From Lanius collurio (taxonomy: Eukaryota > Chordata > Aves > Passeriformes > Laniidae), in the NCBI GenBank assembly GCA_020086605.1, contig JACBWW010000004.1, positions 28,367,047 through 28,431,046 on the forward strand: a stretch of DNA of 64,000 bases. The letters are read 5' to 3'. A model generated the notes under the pieces. That model worked only from the letters and a program-made list of their open reading frames with translations, did not search any database and had not been told where the DNA came from. A program made the position numbers and the translations under genes. Positions 1 through 12,400 of this stretch are shown piece after piece (position 1 is the stretch's first letter; each line of letters begins with the position of its first letter).

Positions 1-572
1 TTTACGGATCACTAATATTTAAAAGGCACAGTTTATTTGTTTTTAGGTTATTTGGAAGAAGTACTGTTGTTTATGCAGATGAAGTTAAACTGTGGTGTTC
101 TCTGGGGAGAATTTGGGTACAAACCAAAGATTTAATAGGATTTTGTTAAAAGAGACAGGAGTCTGGTCCTCAGGACAAGCACTACTATGCTAGGTTAATA
201 TTTGTGATTGCTGCTCTGTTTGTTGGGAGTATTCACACAATGTCTTCCAACCCATTTAACAGACAGATTTGACAAGCTGTAAGGAAATATAAAGATTTTT
301 TTTTTAATTGGCACTTGTTTTGTTCTTTGATACATTTTGTAGTGTAGTTTGCTTTCTCAAATGAATACCAACTTTGTATGTTATATTATGGTTTGGTAAC
401 AAGTGTTTTTCCTTTGATTGTTTCTTCTGAAGTGTAAAATTAAAATAAAATTGCATTTAAAGAATCCAAATTATTTTCCACACCTCTGTGCCTAGCACTT
501 GCTTGGCAGCAAGAGCAGCTTATTACTGGTTTTCCTCTTTTAATCTTTTTTTAATTTTTCTTCTCCTTGCCA

Positions 573-601
573 GCTATCCTTTCTCCTGCTGAAAGGATAG
601 C
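573..601. repeat. Perfect 11-bp inverted repeat (hairpin)
   Basis: GCTATCCTTTC at 573-583 is followed by a 7-nt spacer and its exact reverse complement GAAAGGATAGC at 591-601. The core CTATCCTTT/AAAGGATAG recurs in the hairpin at 3872-3898. Function is unknown; the stem is too short for a microRNA precursor as seen. Confidence 0.85.
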
Positions 602-1219
602 CAACTGTGATAGGAGCTTGTAAAATTTGTTTCACTTGGAATGAAGGATGCAATGGAAAACACAGTGGTCATTTCTTAGCTGGTAAAAAGAAATTCTTTT
701 AGAGCTTATAATACAAGGAAGTAACAATTTGAGGAATCTCAAGCATTCAGTCTTTGTGTTAATTTAAGAATGTACTTTCTTCAATATCATTAAATGACAC
801 ATGAATTAGGTGTTATTATTATGGACCATCTACCTGATGTGCTGGCGTTTTTTCCTTTTTTTTTTTGAGGGGCTTGTTCTAGCTTCTTTTACTATGTACT
901 CATATCCTTCAAGGCTCTACCCTTTCTACTGTCCTTTTTGCGCTCCTGTGGTATATTCCCATTTGAATTTAACTGCTTTCTTCAGGCTGGAAGCTTTTAT
1001 GTCTGTCATGTTCTGTTTCATCTCTAATCTGAAACTGTTCCCGGACCTTGTAGCACAGCTCAAACTCAGTTCAGTGTTGAAATCCTTGACAATCTTGATC
1101 TGAGTCCTCCCAGCATTACAGATGTGCTGATATGGTATCTCCAAAAGACCCAAATGAGTCTGGGAAACCAAATAGTTAGAAAAGAGTTAATCTTTGTAAT
1201 TCTTGATCTGAAGTTGCTT

Positions 1220-1239
1220 GATCAGCTGCACAGCTGATC
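1220..1239. repeat. Perfect 9-bp inverted repeat with 2-nt spacer
   Basis: GATCAGCTG at 1220-1228, spacer CA, then CAGCTGATC at 1231-1239. Each arm contains CAGCTG, an E-box-type hexamer, so the site could equally be read as two E-boxes 10 bp apart. Confidence 0.85.
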
Positions 1240-3871
1240 TGATGTCTGGAGAATCCTCTGCTCTTGAATGTGATGCAGCTCTTGGTTGCCTTCAGATGCT
1301 TCTTCCCAGATGAGATTCTATGTATCTTTCATCCCTAAAGGGGTTTATTCCCAACCAGAAGCATATATTTCTGAAAGATGTGCTACCATAAAATATGGTT
1401 CAGACCAGTACTTAGAGTTATATGTAACTCCTGAAAAGACCCATATTGTTGTCCAGTTTGACTGCAACAGTGCAATGACTTGTGTTTCAGAAAGTGATTT
1501 GCAAGCATTTTGTCTGCCAGGGAACCTTCAAAAAGTGTTTCTTTCCTTTAAAGTGTCAGGGGAAAATTGATATAATAAGTAATTACTTGCTGGCCATATC
1601 TAGGCTTCATGTACTCTTTCCCATACATGTGACCTTGAGAGTATTATATTATAGTTTTGGCTTTCAATAGCAGAACATGGTAACAGTTTTTCCTTGTCAA
1701 CTGATATGGCTGTTTATACTACAGAATACATGGACATGACAGGTTTTGGTGAGATTTTCAGGCCCTTCTTGTAGCTGAGTGTGTGATCTTCCCTCTCAGT
1801 AATTTTATATCTGGAATTCAGTTACTGTTTGGTATGTTCCTCTCCTACTTCTGTGCATGTTCACTTTAAAAGTTATACTCCGTACATCAGTAACCCATGT
1901 TTTGCTAGGACCATTCTGAATCCACTCTTGTCTTGCCTGATTTTCCTTAATTCTGCTTTGTTTTACTTATTCTCGTGACCCATTCCTGCTTTGTTTAGTG
2001 TCATTTTAAACCACTGCAAAGTTTATATTGCTCCAACTCTGAGATTTATGACTTCTGGCAGGATTTAAGAATGGGCTTTTCCTAAGAGCTAGGTCAGAAG
2101 TTAGTCAGGAGTGCAGCAATGAATGGGGAAAAACAGCCAGAGGCTGAACTTTGAATTACCATAACTATAGGGTGGAGAAAGAAGTTGCATACAGCTATAT
2201 TCATTTGCTTTTTACCCAGTCTGTTGTATGCTGTTACTGTGAGCTGCAGAAGAGCTGCTGTGTTCAATTCCAGGTGTACTGTGTGTTTTCAGATCGTTGG
2301 ACATGAAAGGCATGGCAGAAACAAAAGTTGCTATTCTTACTTTTACCCTCTGTATAATTAATTTCTCTTTAGGGAAGTAGAGCAAGATAAGAACATAGTT
2401 TCAACTCAACAGAAGTGAGGCCCAGGAACATATGTCCCACAAGTCAACATTACCCCAAACACAAATATTTGAAGGTGGAGGGAGCAGAGCAAAAGCAAAT
2501 GAACTGTGTGCCATTCTGTCCTCCTGTGCTTGAGAGCACGCTGTGTGTTTGTTAAAGGAAATGGTTCTGCTGAACTAGTCTTGGTGCTGTTTCAAGCCAA
2601 TTGGTGATTACTTTTTCCATGGGGATTGAAATGAATGTGCTATACTTCAAAATAAGCTGCTGCTGCTATTCAGAATTTCTGTCTGTTAGTTGTTTGTTCA
2701 GCTGGGCTTGACAGCTTCTGTCGTAACTGCAAGGAGAGGCACTAGCTCAGCTTTAGTTTGGCTTAAGTTCCCTCTACTTTCCCCCCTCACATTAGTATGC
2801 TTATTTTCTTTCTGATCTTGAGAACAGTAATGTACGATGAAGGATGTCTATAAATACTAAATTTAAAATGAATTGACATTTATTCTGTATGGCTGCAAAA
2901 GAAATAATGCATGGATTTACTGTGCTCTGGGTAGTTCTTCTGAATTTCTGAGTACTTAGCCCAATCCCCAAAAAATGTTGTTGGCTTGGAGCCAATTAGC
3001 GTGTAACCTGGAGAGGAGAGGGAGGGAGAAAAAGGGAGAAGATCAAAAAGGTGAAGTGTCACATTTCTTGAGTGTTAGTTCATCTACAAGGTTAAATTTA
3101 TCCAAATTGGATCTGGAATTTGATTCAAATCTGATTTTCCTCAGACTAAGGGGGAAAAGGTGATCTAAGATTCCATTTTAGGGGAATAGGCTTGGACATT
3201 TGAAGGAGAGTTCAAACTGAAATCAGAAATACTCAAATATTGGTAAACTAACTTCTGCATTTTGGTTCATGTGTGTCTTATTTCATTATCAATTAGTGCA
3301 ACAAGATAGTGATAACCAGTACTAAGATCTACTCTGCAATCCAGATTGTCTGCGTTGTACTGAGGGTGTGCTATGAATACAGGTAATTTTATCAAAGAAC
3401 TGCATGTAAAGTATGCGGCTTTTGCTCATGCTCCATAGAGGAAAAATTGCTTTCCATAGTGATGAGTAAACTGCTGTCAGTGATCTAATGGAAGTGGTCT
3501 CTGTGAACCTAAGATTGTTTTCTTTGTTTTCCTGCCCTGTTATTTATCTTTATTTGTAAAAGAATGGACAACCTTTGTGGAAATTTTCAGTTAGCTGACA
3601 GATCTTTTCATTTATCCAATGTCATCAATTCATCCTTTTTTGAAGCTTAGACATAAGTGTTGTTTTCCATTATCTAGGCAACAGAATGGAGCTCTGTCTG
3701 TGTGTGTACAATAATGTTTAAAAGGTACTGCAGTGGTTAATTTTTTTTTTTTTAGTTTAAGTATTTTTGGTTTCAGCATTCTGGTAGCTGAGGCACCAAA
3801 CCCATTAATGAATAATGCAGTAGGTAGGGTTTTAGGTATTCAGACAGTATTTTTCTTTTAGCTTCCTGTCA

Positions 3872-3898
3872 CTATCCTTTGTTTCAGACAAAGGATAG
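3872..3898. repeat. Perfect 11-bp inverted repeat (hairpin)
   Basis: CTATCCTTTGT at 3872-3882, 5-nt loop TTCAG, then ACAAAGGATAG at 3888-3898. It shares its nine-base stem core with the hairpin at 573-601, about 3.3 kb upstream. Confidence 0.85.
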
Positions 3899-4903
3899 AA
3901 TTTAGTGAGTGTATATAGTGAATAAATCATCTGGTGGAAGGTCTGAAGTACATGCAGACTAGTTCTAGTTCCAGTTTAAAATAAATTTGTAACTCTCTAA
4001 ATACCCACTGTAAGCAAAATAAAGCAGATGCAGTCTGAACTGTTGGTTTCTGACCATACAGCATAGATGACCAGCTAATCAAGATTCTCACTGAAGAAAT
4101 ATTATAATGTAAGTGTCTCATTAGTATAGTCTTAGATGCTGTGTTGAGGATATGTTTCTGAAGGAAATAATGAGAATTTCACTGCTGCTAGATTTTTCAG
4201 CAGATGAGCATGATCATGTTTGTTTTCCAGACCTAAAAATTTGTGCTTCCAGGAAATGTACATCTTTTATTCATCTACATAAATTGGTAGTATGAAGAAC
4301 AATGGAAGAGAAAGAGTTCCTTCATTTTATGGTGTTTACATTAGATTCCTTAAGGAATTACTTTTTCAGGTACAGTTGCATTTCAGAGGTGAAGCAGAGC
4401 TGATGGAGCTTACATCCTGAAGTGTGAAAAAACATAGGGAAGTGGCTAATTACACTTTATTGGCTCATACAGTTGTGTCTTTGTGTACTGTGATAAGAGT
4501 CTAAGACTCCTAAGCACTAAGACCTGATTATTGGTAAGTTGTTACACCCCAGAATTTTTCCCTGTTCAATTAAAAAAGTAATGACAACTGTCTGTGCAAA
4601 CTCAACTTGACTTCTTTAAACTTAGTAATAAATATACAAGTCTTCATGTATACTATCTGTCATTTTGCTGCTGGAAAAGTTTTGCTTACCTTACATATAA
4701 AGTAGTGACTGAATTAACATCACATTTCACTGTATAAGTATACTTTCTAGATGTATGGCTGGCGGTAGGATATAATCCATCAATGCTCAGGAGTTCCTCT
4801 GAGTTTTGTTAAATTATATCCTTTCCAGAATGTAGATTGACTTGTTCAGAAAGCCTCAGATCTTAATTTCTGTAGTCCATATCTGCCTCATCATGTGACT
4901 GAG

Positions 4904-4934
4904 ATGTTATTCTGCACTGATATGTTATTCTGCA
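4904..4934. repeat. 18-bp imperfect tandem duplication
   Basis: The 13-mer ATGTTATTCTGCA occurs at 4904-4916 and again at 4922-4934, so the unit is 18 bp and present about twice. It looks like a small replication-slippage event. Confidence 0.8.
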
Positions 4935-6145
4935 CCCCTGCTTTATGCATATAGAAACTGACTCTTCTCTACCTTTTGTTGTGCATCAAGCCTGAGCACT
5001 GTGAGTGCAGGAAGAGGCCAGCCTGGGAGCTAGCTGCCTTGGTCTTGCAGGATTTTTAGGCCTGCAGATTTGTGGCAAAAACTTAATGTGTCTTTTTTTA
5101 AAACATGCTATGCAGCCAGTTGCTGAAGGCAATAAAGCTGCCATTTGAGCAAGGAGAGCAGCATTGCATAAGCCTGTGGCATGTCTAACATCAAATATCC
5201 ACTGTACAGTTAAAGCTTTACAAGACTTTGAGATAAGCTGAGGTCAAATATCTCTGGAATTTAACACAAACGGTGACAACACTTCTTTTCCTGCCAGGCT
5301 TCATGGAAGTCTTTGTACACAATGGTTCTGGTCTTTCGTTTGTCTCCCACACATTGTCTTGCAAAAGGCTGTATGTTTAATCATCAGTGCTATTTCCTTC
5401 AGCATCACGAATCTAAATTTACTGAGAGTTCATGCCCACAAATAACTTTCTTCATTCCTGATGACTATGGTGCAAAGATCTGTGTGTAGTGACCGGTCTG
5501 GGAACCTGGAGCACCCCTTTGTGGGGAGTGGTTTGTGATTTTTACTTCCCTCAGAGGCACCTGCTCTGCAGAGATCAGTTAAATTCAGTTTGAGCTGTAC
5601 AAGGGAGGACAAGGGTAGAACTGGCCAAAAGGCAACGGATTGCTGACACCACCAAGCCCCCTGTTTATGTAGCTAAAGCAGCTCTTATCCTTAGTGTTAA
5701 AGTAGTTAAGGTGAAGACTAAGTCTGGTCCTTTAAGATTTGTCACATATGTTTATCTGAACTGTTGGGGAGGATGAAATAGGGAAACCTTATAAATATGA
5801 CTGCTTGGAAAAAGATTCTGAAAATATGAAACCTGTAAGCAAAATAGAAATGAAAGCTAGCTTTGAGATATAAGATACCAAGCTGTTAGTTACTGTACAA
5901 CCAAAAAACAGCGGGCTAGCCAGCTGAAGGAGAATCCCTCTTGATTGAGCAATGTCTTTAGCAAAGAAGAGGATGCTTCAGCAAGCAGAAAAGTCCAAGG
6001 GTCAGAGAAACCCTGCCAGCGTGGCAGGGAAGACAAAAGTAGTTTTAGAAAGTAGTTTTTAAGAATTAAAATGTAACACAGTATGGTAATGTAGTAGTTT
6101 TGATAGGTTGTATGTAAATTCTATAGGGATTTCTGTCTTCTACTG

Positions 6146-6180
6146 ATTGGATGTTGTACCATTATCATATTCAGTATAAG
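6146..6180 (+). promoter_or_regulatory. Putative LTR promoter (inverted CCAAT plus TATA)
   Basis: ATTGG at 6146-6150 and TATAAG at 6175-6180 lie 25 bp apart inside the solo LTR, in the same orientation as RAD51B. If active, transcription would start around 6200-6210. The site reading is direct; activity is inference. Confidence 0.5.
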
Positions 6181-6373
6181 GAGAGATACAATATCATGTT
6201 ACTGGACTTTATGCTCTCTACCTCTGTCTATCCAGCTCTCGCACTCTGACTAGATCTCTCTCCATCTAGCTCTCTCTACCTCTCTCGATCTATCTAGCTC
6301 TCGCTCTCTCTGGGGCACACTCTAAGCTGTGGCTGGCAGCTTAAGCAGAGCTCCTGCACCCATGACCCTTGCA

Positions 6374-6379
6374 AATAAA
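6374..6379 (+). terminator. LTR polyadenylation signal AATAAA
   Basis: A canonical AATAAA sits in the expected R/U5 part of the solo LTR, about 80 bp before its end, in sense with RAD51B. It could in principle cause premature intronic polyadenylation. Confidence 0.55.
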
Positions 6380-6462
6380 CAGCATGTTTCAGGAGCTGCT
6401 TTGAACTGTAGAGATCACCCGAACCGCTCAGTTCAGTACTCTTTATATTTTCAACACTGAAC

Positions 6463-9400
6463 TACCAGAGTACAACCTGCTTTTTATTAATACAGGTCTG
6501 GCAGACCTTAAGTACAAGGGCAAAATGATAGCTCTTAAGTGTAATTGTTCTTCTTTCTGATGTGCTAACTGGCAAAATTGGAACCATTTACAGTTTCCAC
6601 ATTTGTAGTATTTTGGTTGGAATGAGCATACTTCCTTTAGGAAATAAGTGCAGCTCCACCTAAGGTTCTGCAGACACGACTATATGCAGCAATATAAAAT
6701 TAAGATGATAGCAATTTTTAATTGGAAAGACTGGACTTCTTAAAAAAATATTATCTACCTGACTTCATAAGATAAATTCTGTTAAGAACATGTAACATGA
6801 AGCTAAAAGAATGCTCTTCAGTGCATTTCACTCTTTGTGGACTTAAGAAATTTTTGTAATGGAAAGAAAGTATAAAAAAAAGTATAAGAACTATTAAAGT
6901 CTCAATCATGTAATTGAAGACTGTAAAAGTAAGATGGTAGTACTTAGAAGATGTGTATTTCAACATATGTGCCCCAATATTTAATGGTTAAGATGTTCCC
7001 CTGAGTATTTGGACTATGCAGTTCACATTAAGTACCTTACTGAGAGAGAGGAATTTGTCAAGTCTGCTCTTAAGACATTGATTTGGTAATTCTCACATTT
7101 CTGACATTTTCATTTTATAAAAAATTGGCTGATGGATACAGATATTGTTCCTCTATCTTTGTAGTAGTCCGTATCATGCAGCAAGGCCCATGGATCGCAA
7201 GGAGACTTGGTGAGGATTTGTCAGAAAGCTTCTGGCTATTCTGTAGCACTAGCTGGAGTCTGGGCTGTCTTGGTGTCCTGCTCCCTTCTTCTGCACAACT
7301 GGTCTGTCCTTTGAGTTCTGCTGGAGATAATTGCAAGTCCCTGTCCGTGAGTCAGGATTTATTCCGCACTCACTACATTCCTTTAAACTTCTGAGAGATG
7401 CAGTTATAGTCCTGTTTGAACTCGTTTACTGGCTGCAATAGTACAAGCTCTATTGGGTCTTAGATGTGGTCACTGTCCTTTCTTTCCAGGAAAATGCTGC
7501 AAGAGTCCATATTATTACACATGTAGGATCTGTGGCTTAGCTGCTATTTTGACTGAGCTGGGCAAAACTGGCGCAGGGTTATCTTACCTAAGAATTAGAG
7601 ACCATAGCATTATTAAAAGATGAAGACACTGTGCAAAGAAGGCAGTCCAAAAGCAAACAGGAAATCAGATCAAAAGGGAAGTTGATGACTCTCCAAATGC
7701 CTGCAAATTGAAAGACCCTGACAAAGGCCAAATGGACCTATGGGAATAGTGAAGATGTTAGAGATTTGTACAGAAACAGTTGCTAATTTTCCATACAGTA
7801 GTTCTCAGACATTGTGTTCATAACAGTCATGATGGCCAAATACCCCCTTTTTGCTTATCTTACAGGAAGTGTAATTTTGTAGAACTACCATCTCTTGGCC
7901 ACACAAGTAGAAATTGCATAAACTCAAATATTTTGATTACAAAAATATGCTTACTCTGTCCTTCAACCATTTTAACTCCAAAGGAAGATAAAAAGAACAA
8001 TCTTTGTTTAAAGCATATGCTGACTGAAAACCAAAATCAGAGAAACATAACAGGTGAATGTGTTGTCAGTGGGAGAATAATTTCTGACTGGAGAACACTG
8101 GTTTATATTAAGTACATGGCAATTGTTGGCCTATGAGTGTCTGTTATGAATAATTTTGTCAATAGGGCCTTTCCCCCCTCAAAATTAATATTAGGCTTTA
8201 TAGAGAATACAGTACAGGCCTTTGAGATTCTTTTGCTGTGCTTTACATGTTACTAATTGTAGTAGGCTTCTATCAGCAAAGAAAATTCAGTAAAGGAAAC
8301 TGGTCTAAATTATGAACAGAGCTGAGCTGATGGGTTTCAAATTCTTTCCCTACTGATGACAAAATAATGATTTTTTAAAATTATCTTGTAAAACAGTTTT
8401 CTCTTTTGTAGTGGTGCTTAATAAGAACTTGAAATGGCTGTGTGTGAAGTAGTGTCAGGAACTGGTCCATGTTACCATGCAGACACTCCCACACCTTTTA
8501 TTCTAATACTGGCTCTTTTCCTTGCACTAGGAATTGCCTGCCTTAGTAATGTGCTAACATGATATTCATGAAAATGTGAGTCTGAATCCTTAGTTCCATT
8601 TCATAGTCTTCAATCTCGTATTGTTATTTTGGGCCTCAGGTTCAATAAACCCACTAGGATACTGTTGGTTGTATAACAGGGCTGCATGGGTGTGTTGGGT
8701 TTACACAGCAAGGTTTTGGTGGGCTGCAGGGGTAGGCTCTCTTGCATGGAGCCTGGGGGCTGCCCACTTGTCAGACAGCTAATTGTTAGATCTGTAGCAT
8801 ACACAGAACTTGAGAGAGTCCAAAACTACTTTGCTATTGGTGGACACACTTTGTTAAATGAGGTTGTCATTTACACACTTCAATGCTGTCCACAGAGAGG
8901 ATGGTATCTACCACTGCTGTGGTGTTCTGGCTTTTCCTCAGTGTTCAGAGTGTAGCTCTGTACTTGGTTTCACACAGTGTATTGCCTGCTCTTGAGATTT
9001 TCTTGTCTTCATGGGATTTTACCCAAGACTAGAGGATCTATATGCTTCACAAACAGTTGGCTTCTCATGGTCGCAATGGTGTATTATCAGCAGCATTTTA
9101 GAAAAGGAAACAGATGAGAAATATGTAAGGCAGGTAAGACATACTAATTTTGGAAAATTTGAGGACACTGTTTTGAAATCCCTTTGACCCGTTAGATTTG
9201 GTGTGGAATGTGTTACACTTCTGACAGACTGAGTTGAGGTCTTGAGCCAAGAAATTAATTGAATGAGCAGCAACAACTAGCAGATATTCAAAATTTGGTC
9301 CAAATAACTTTCAACAACAGATTTGAGGACGAAAAAAAATATTTTCTCTTTATTAGGTGCTAAGTCAGAAAAATTCTAGTTAAATTCTTTGTGGATTTTT

Positions 9401-12400
9401 TTTTTTTTTTTTCATTTTACTCAGCTGGTCTGCAGGTGCAGAGGATTTTGGCCAAGGCTTCATCCGTTGGAGGCTACAGTCATTACTAAAACTCCTGGGC
9501 ACACATTTCTGTTGGAATGCAGCTGATGTCATGGAAAAACAGGACCTTTTTGGTAACCCGTAACAACCAGAAGTACAGTAAACAGTAAATATTACCTCCA
9601 CTGAGATACTCGCTTTTAGAGAGACTTGTTAGGATGGTGCCTGTGTGCCAAGAAATACAAACTTTTACTGATTTAAAGACGTTTTTCCTAAAAGCACAAG
9701 CCTACTGCTGAGGTTTACCCATGGTTTTTATTAATAATACCAGAAATAGTTCTGTTTAAATCCTGAAATACCCAGAATTTACTGTTCTTTCCACCACCTA
9801 ACAGTTTTATGGTCTTTCACATCAGAAATCAGTGATGGTATGTTATTTATAAGGGAAATAGCACTGTAATTTTCATCATTTGCAAAACACAAGGTTTTTC
9901 CGAGGTATATTTTCCATCTAATTAAATGAGTAGAGTTTGGTAGAAATATAGAACTGTTCAAATATTTTTTCAGTTTAGTTTGTTTTTTAAAAGTCCATTC
10001 TCATCTTCAAGCTGTGCATTCTGATTTGGTTTCATGGAGTTACTCATGACTTCGAAGATAATTTACATGTTTGATGTCCAAGGGTAATTCATTCCTGTAT
10101 GTGATTTGTATGTTTTCTTTTTTTTTTCCCCTCTGTTGATAGAAATACCAACATCACACCTGTGAAAGCCCCACCACTGCCACCTTGCCATATAAAGCTT
10201 CACCTTGTAAGCAGATGGTAACACAGGGAGAAGTCTGAGCAGCCTCACATACAGCAATACATTGATTTTGAGAGCACCAGTATAGCTCCTAGTACACTTT
10301 TTGTGACCCCGTTTGCCATTAGATACTGTATATGTTTTATTATTCTTTGGCTTAGGTGTTGAGGTTGTTGTTTCTTTCTTACAAAGGGGAGATACCTATT
10401 CATAAATTACAATTGTTCACTTAATTGGTCCTTGGAAGGATGGTACAGATGGTACAGCACTGTCTGTGACTGCCATTTCCTTTCCCCAGTGTTAAATAAG
10501 CCAAGTAATGAACTTAATGGTTGTAGAATTTTTCTTGGCAGTACATTTACATTACCTTCTACTGTAAATCATCTAAGATCTTTGCTATACTTTTAAATAG
10601 CAAAAGATTGCAAGCCTTAAGCATTTAGAAACTGAGGCAGAAGCCTTAAAAAATAGTAGTTACTTTAAAACAGTTGAAAAAACTATTATGTTCTCAGTCT
10701 TTCTATATTGCCACCTTTTTGTAGGTTTTTAGATATTCATATTTTTTACATTTTGCTTGTACAGTTAAAGTAAAAAACTGTGTTATGGGTGTTATGATTC
10801 AAACAGGATTCATATCCCAAGAAAAGTGCCAAGTGTCAAAGGTTCAACATTAAATGAGAAGAACTAGCATAAGTTAATTATTTCTTTCTTAATGAAAGCA
10901 TGTTCCAGTTTCTTACAGGTGTTTATCTATGACCGTACTTTGTTAATATTTTCTAATAAATATTTAGCATTTTTATTCTCTTTAGTTCCTGCATATTTTT
11001 TACCACTCCTTTCAGAAATATTTACTTCCCCTCCCCCGACTTAAGTTTGACATACTTACTAAACAAAAAATTTCTATTTTAATTCTGCTGGTTATTGCTT
11101 TTTGCTCACTGGTCTTGCTGCCTAGACACTAGCAAGCTGTATTGACCTTCTCTTTTTCAGTCACACTTTTTAAAAAAGGAGTTAATAGAGTCTGTAAATC
11201 ATGGGAGAATAGTGATCAAAACATGGAGTTCTTTGATTTAATGTTTTCAGTTACTTCACAGCCAGACAATGTATTTGGAACTAGGCCTGACATTGCTTGT
11301 TCTGATTTTTTTTTCTCCCACTCCACTTATGCAGAAGAATTGTCCTCTACTTCCTAAATATTATCTAAAAATATATTTCCTAAATACTATCTGGAATAAT
11401 ATTTTCCAATTGTTTTAGAAAATGGTATGGCCAGAAGATACAGAAAATAAGGTCATGTGCATTTTTTAATGGTGGATTTCACTTAAATGCAGGTATTTAG
11501 TAGTTACAATACTCATATACATCATGTTTTAAGAATGATTTTGTTATTTTTAACTAAGAATTTTGGGGATATAGTAGTTCACAGGATTCTATATGTAATT
11601 CTAAAAGAAAAGTATAAAGCTCAAAGAAACCATAGCTTCAGCATTTGTCCACATCATTCAATGTATATGTCAAAAGCACAGCAAAAGAGGACGTTTCCAC
11701 TGCTTTCCAGAACATAATATCCAAATCATCTCACTTGCTCTTCAAATCAGGCATTATATTGTCTTTTTCTAGCAACAGAGGTAAACAGACTTCTACTGAA
11801 AAGAAGTCAACAATTACCATGCAGGTAACTCTTCTTTAACCCAGAGTGTGAAGGAGTATGAAGAGCTGACACTCTTGCTTGTGTTGCTGTGTGTATTTTG
11901 CTCCAGCATCCCTGAGTGTGAGCTTGTGTGTGTGTGTATGTGGTGTTAGGGGGCGGCTGAAAAGCACTCTACAAATAAAGGGAATACTTCACCCTGTTCT
12001 GAGTTTATCTGACTCACAGAGGTGCCATCCACATACTCCTTTAAAGTCTTTGGTGTTTATCTCTAGAATGCTTCTCAGAAATTTGTTAGGTCAGACAGAG
12101 GTCAATGTGTCCTGTCTGAAGCCTGGATTTATGCCCATTTGCCAGTTTTAATAAAAGACTCTCATCTTCTGTCATATGTTGGTTTGCTCTTGCAAACCTC
12201 TCACAAACTAGGTATGACTGAAATGCATACTTGTTTTGTCACTTGAATTAACTTCTGTGCACAATAGTTCTGAGTAGATGTGTCATTTTCCCCTGTTCCA
12301 GGAGCTATTTATGTTTTGCTTACTAGCAGTCAGTGTATTGCTAATGACAGTTGTGAACATGACTACAGGCAGAAGCACTGCTTCAGTGCCTCATGAACCC

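Larger units (their letters stand above)
1..5755. other. Unique intronic sequence, no gene seen
   Basis: AT-rich single-copy-looking sequence. Chance ORFs reach 97 codons (810-1103) but show no domain, no sustained amino-acid pattern and no neighbouring splice or promoter logic. It holds three perfect short inverted repeats (573-601, 1220-1239, 3872-3898), an 18-bp imperfect tandem duplication at 4904-4934, and a splice-like CAG|GTACAG at 4379/4380, all listed separately. Confidence 0.6.
5756..6462 (+). mobile_element. Complete solo LTR of an endogenous retrovirus (class II/ERVK-like), with target-site duplication
   Basis: A 695-bp element at 5762-6456 begins TGTTGGGG and ends TCAACA, so it has the TG...CA termini and short TGTTG/CAACA inverted ends of a retroviral LTR. 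It is bracketed by a perfect 6-bp direct repeat CTGAAC at 5756-5761 and 6457-6462. A 6-bp duplication is typical of alpha/betaretrovirus-like (ERV2/ERVK) integrases. Inside are an inverted CCAAT box (ATTGG, 6146-6150), a TATAAG box at 6175-6180, a CT-rich tract at about 6210-6312 and an AATAAA polyadenylation signal at 6374-6379, all in plus-strand order U3-R-U5. No gag, pol or env and no second LTR lie beside it, so it is a solo LTR left by LTR-LTR recombination. The sequence also resembles passerine ERVK LTRs as I remember them. Confidence 0.9.

Noticed and set aside
7780..8136. 118-codon ORF
   Set aside because: No domain, no protein-like residue pattern, and isolated in intron; length is within chance for 64 kb searched on six frames.
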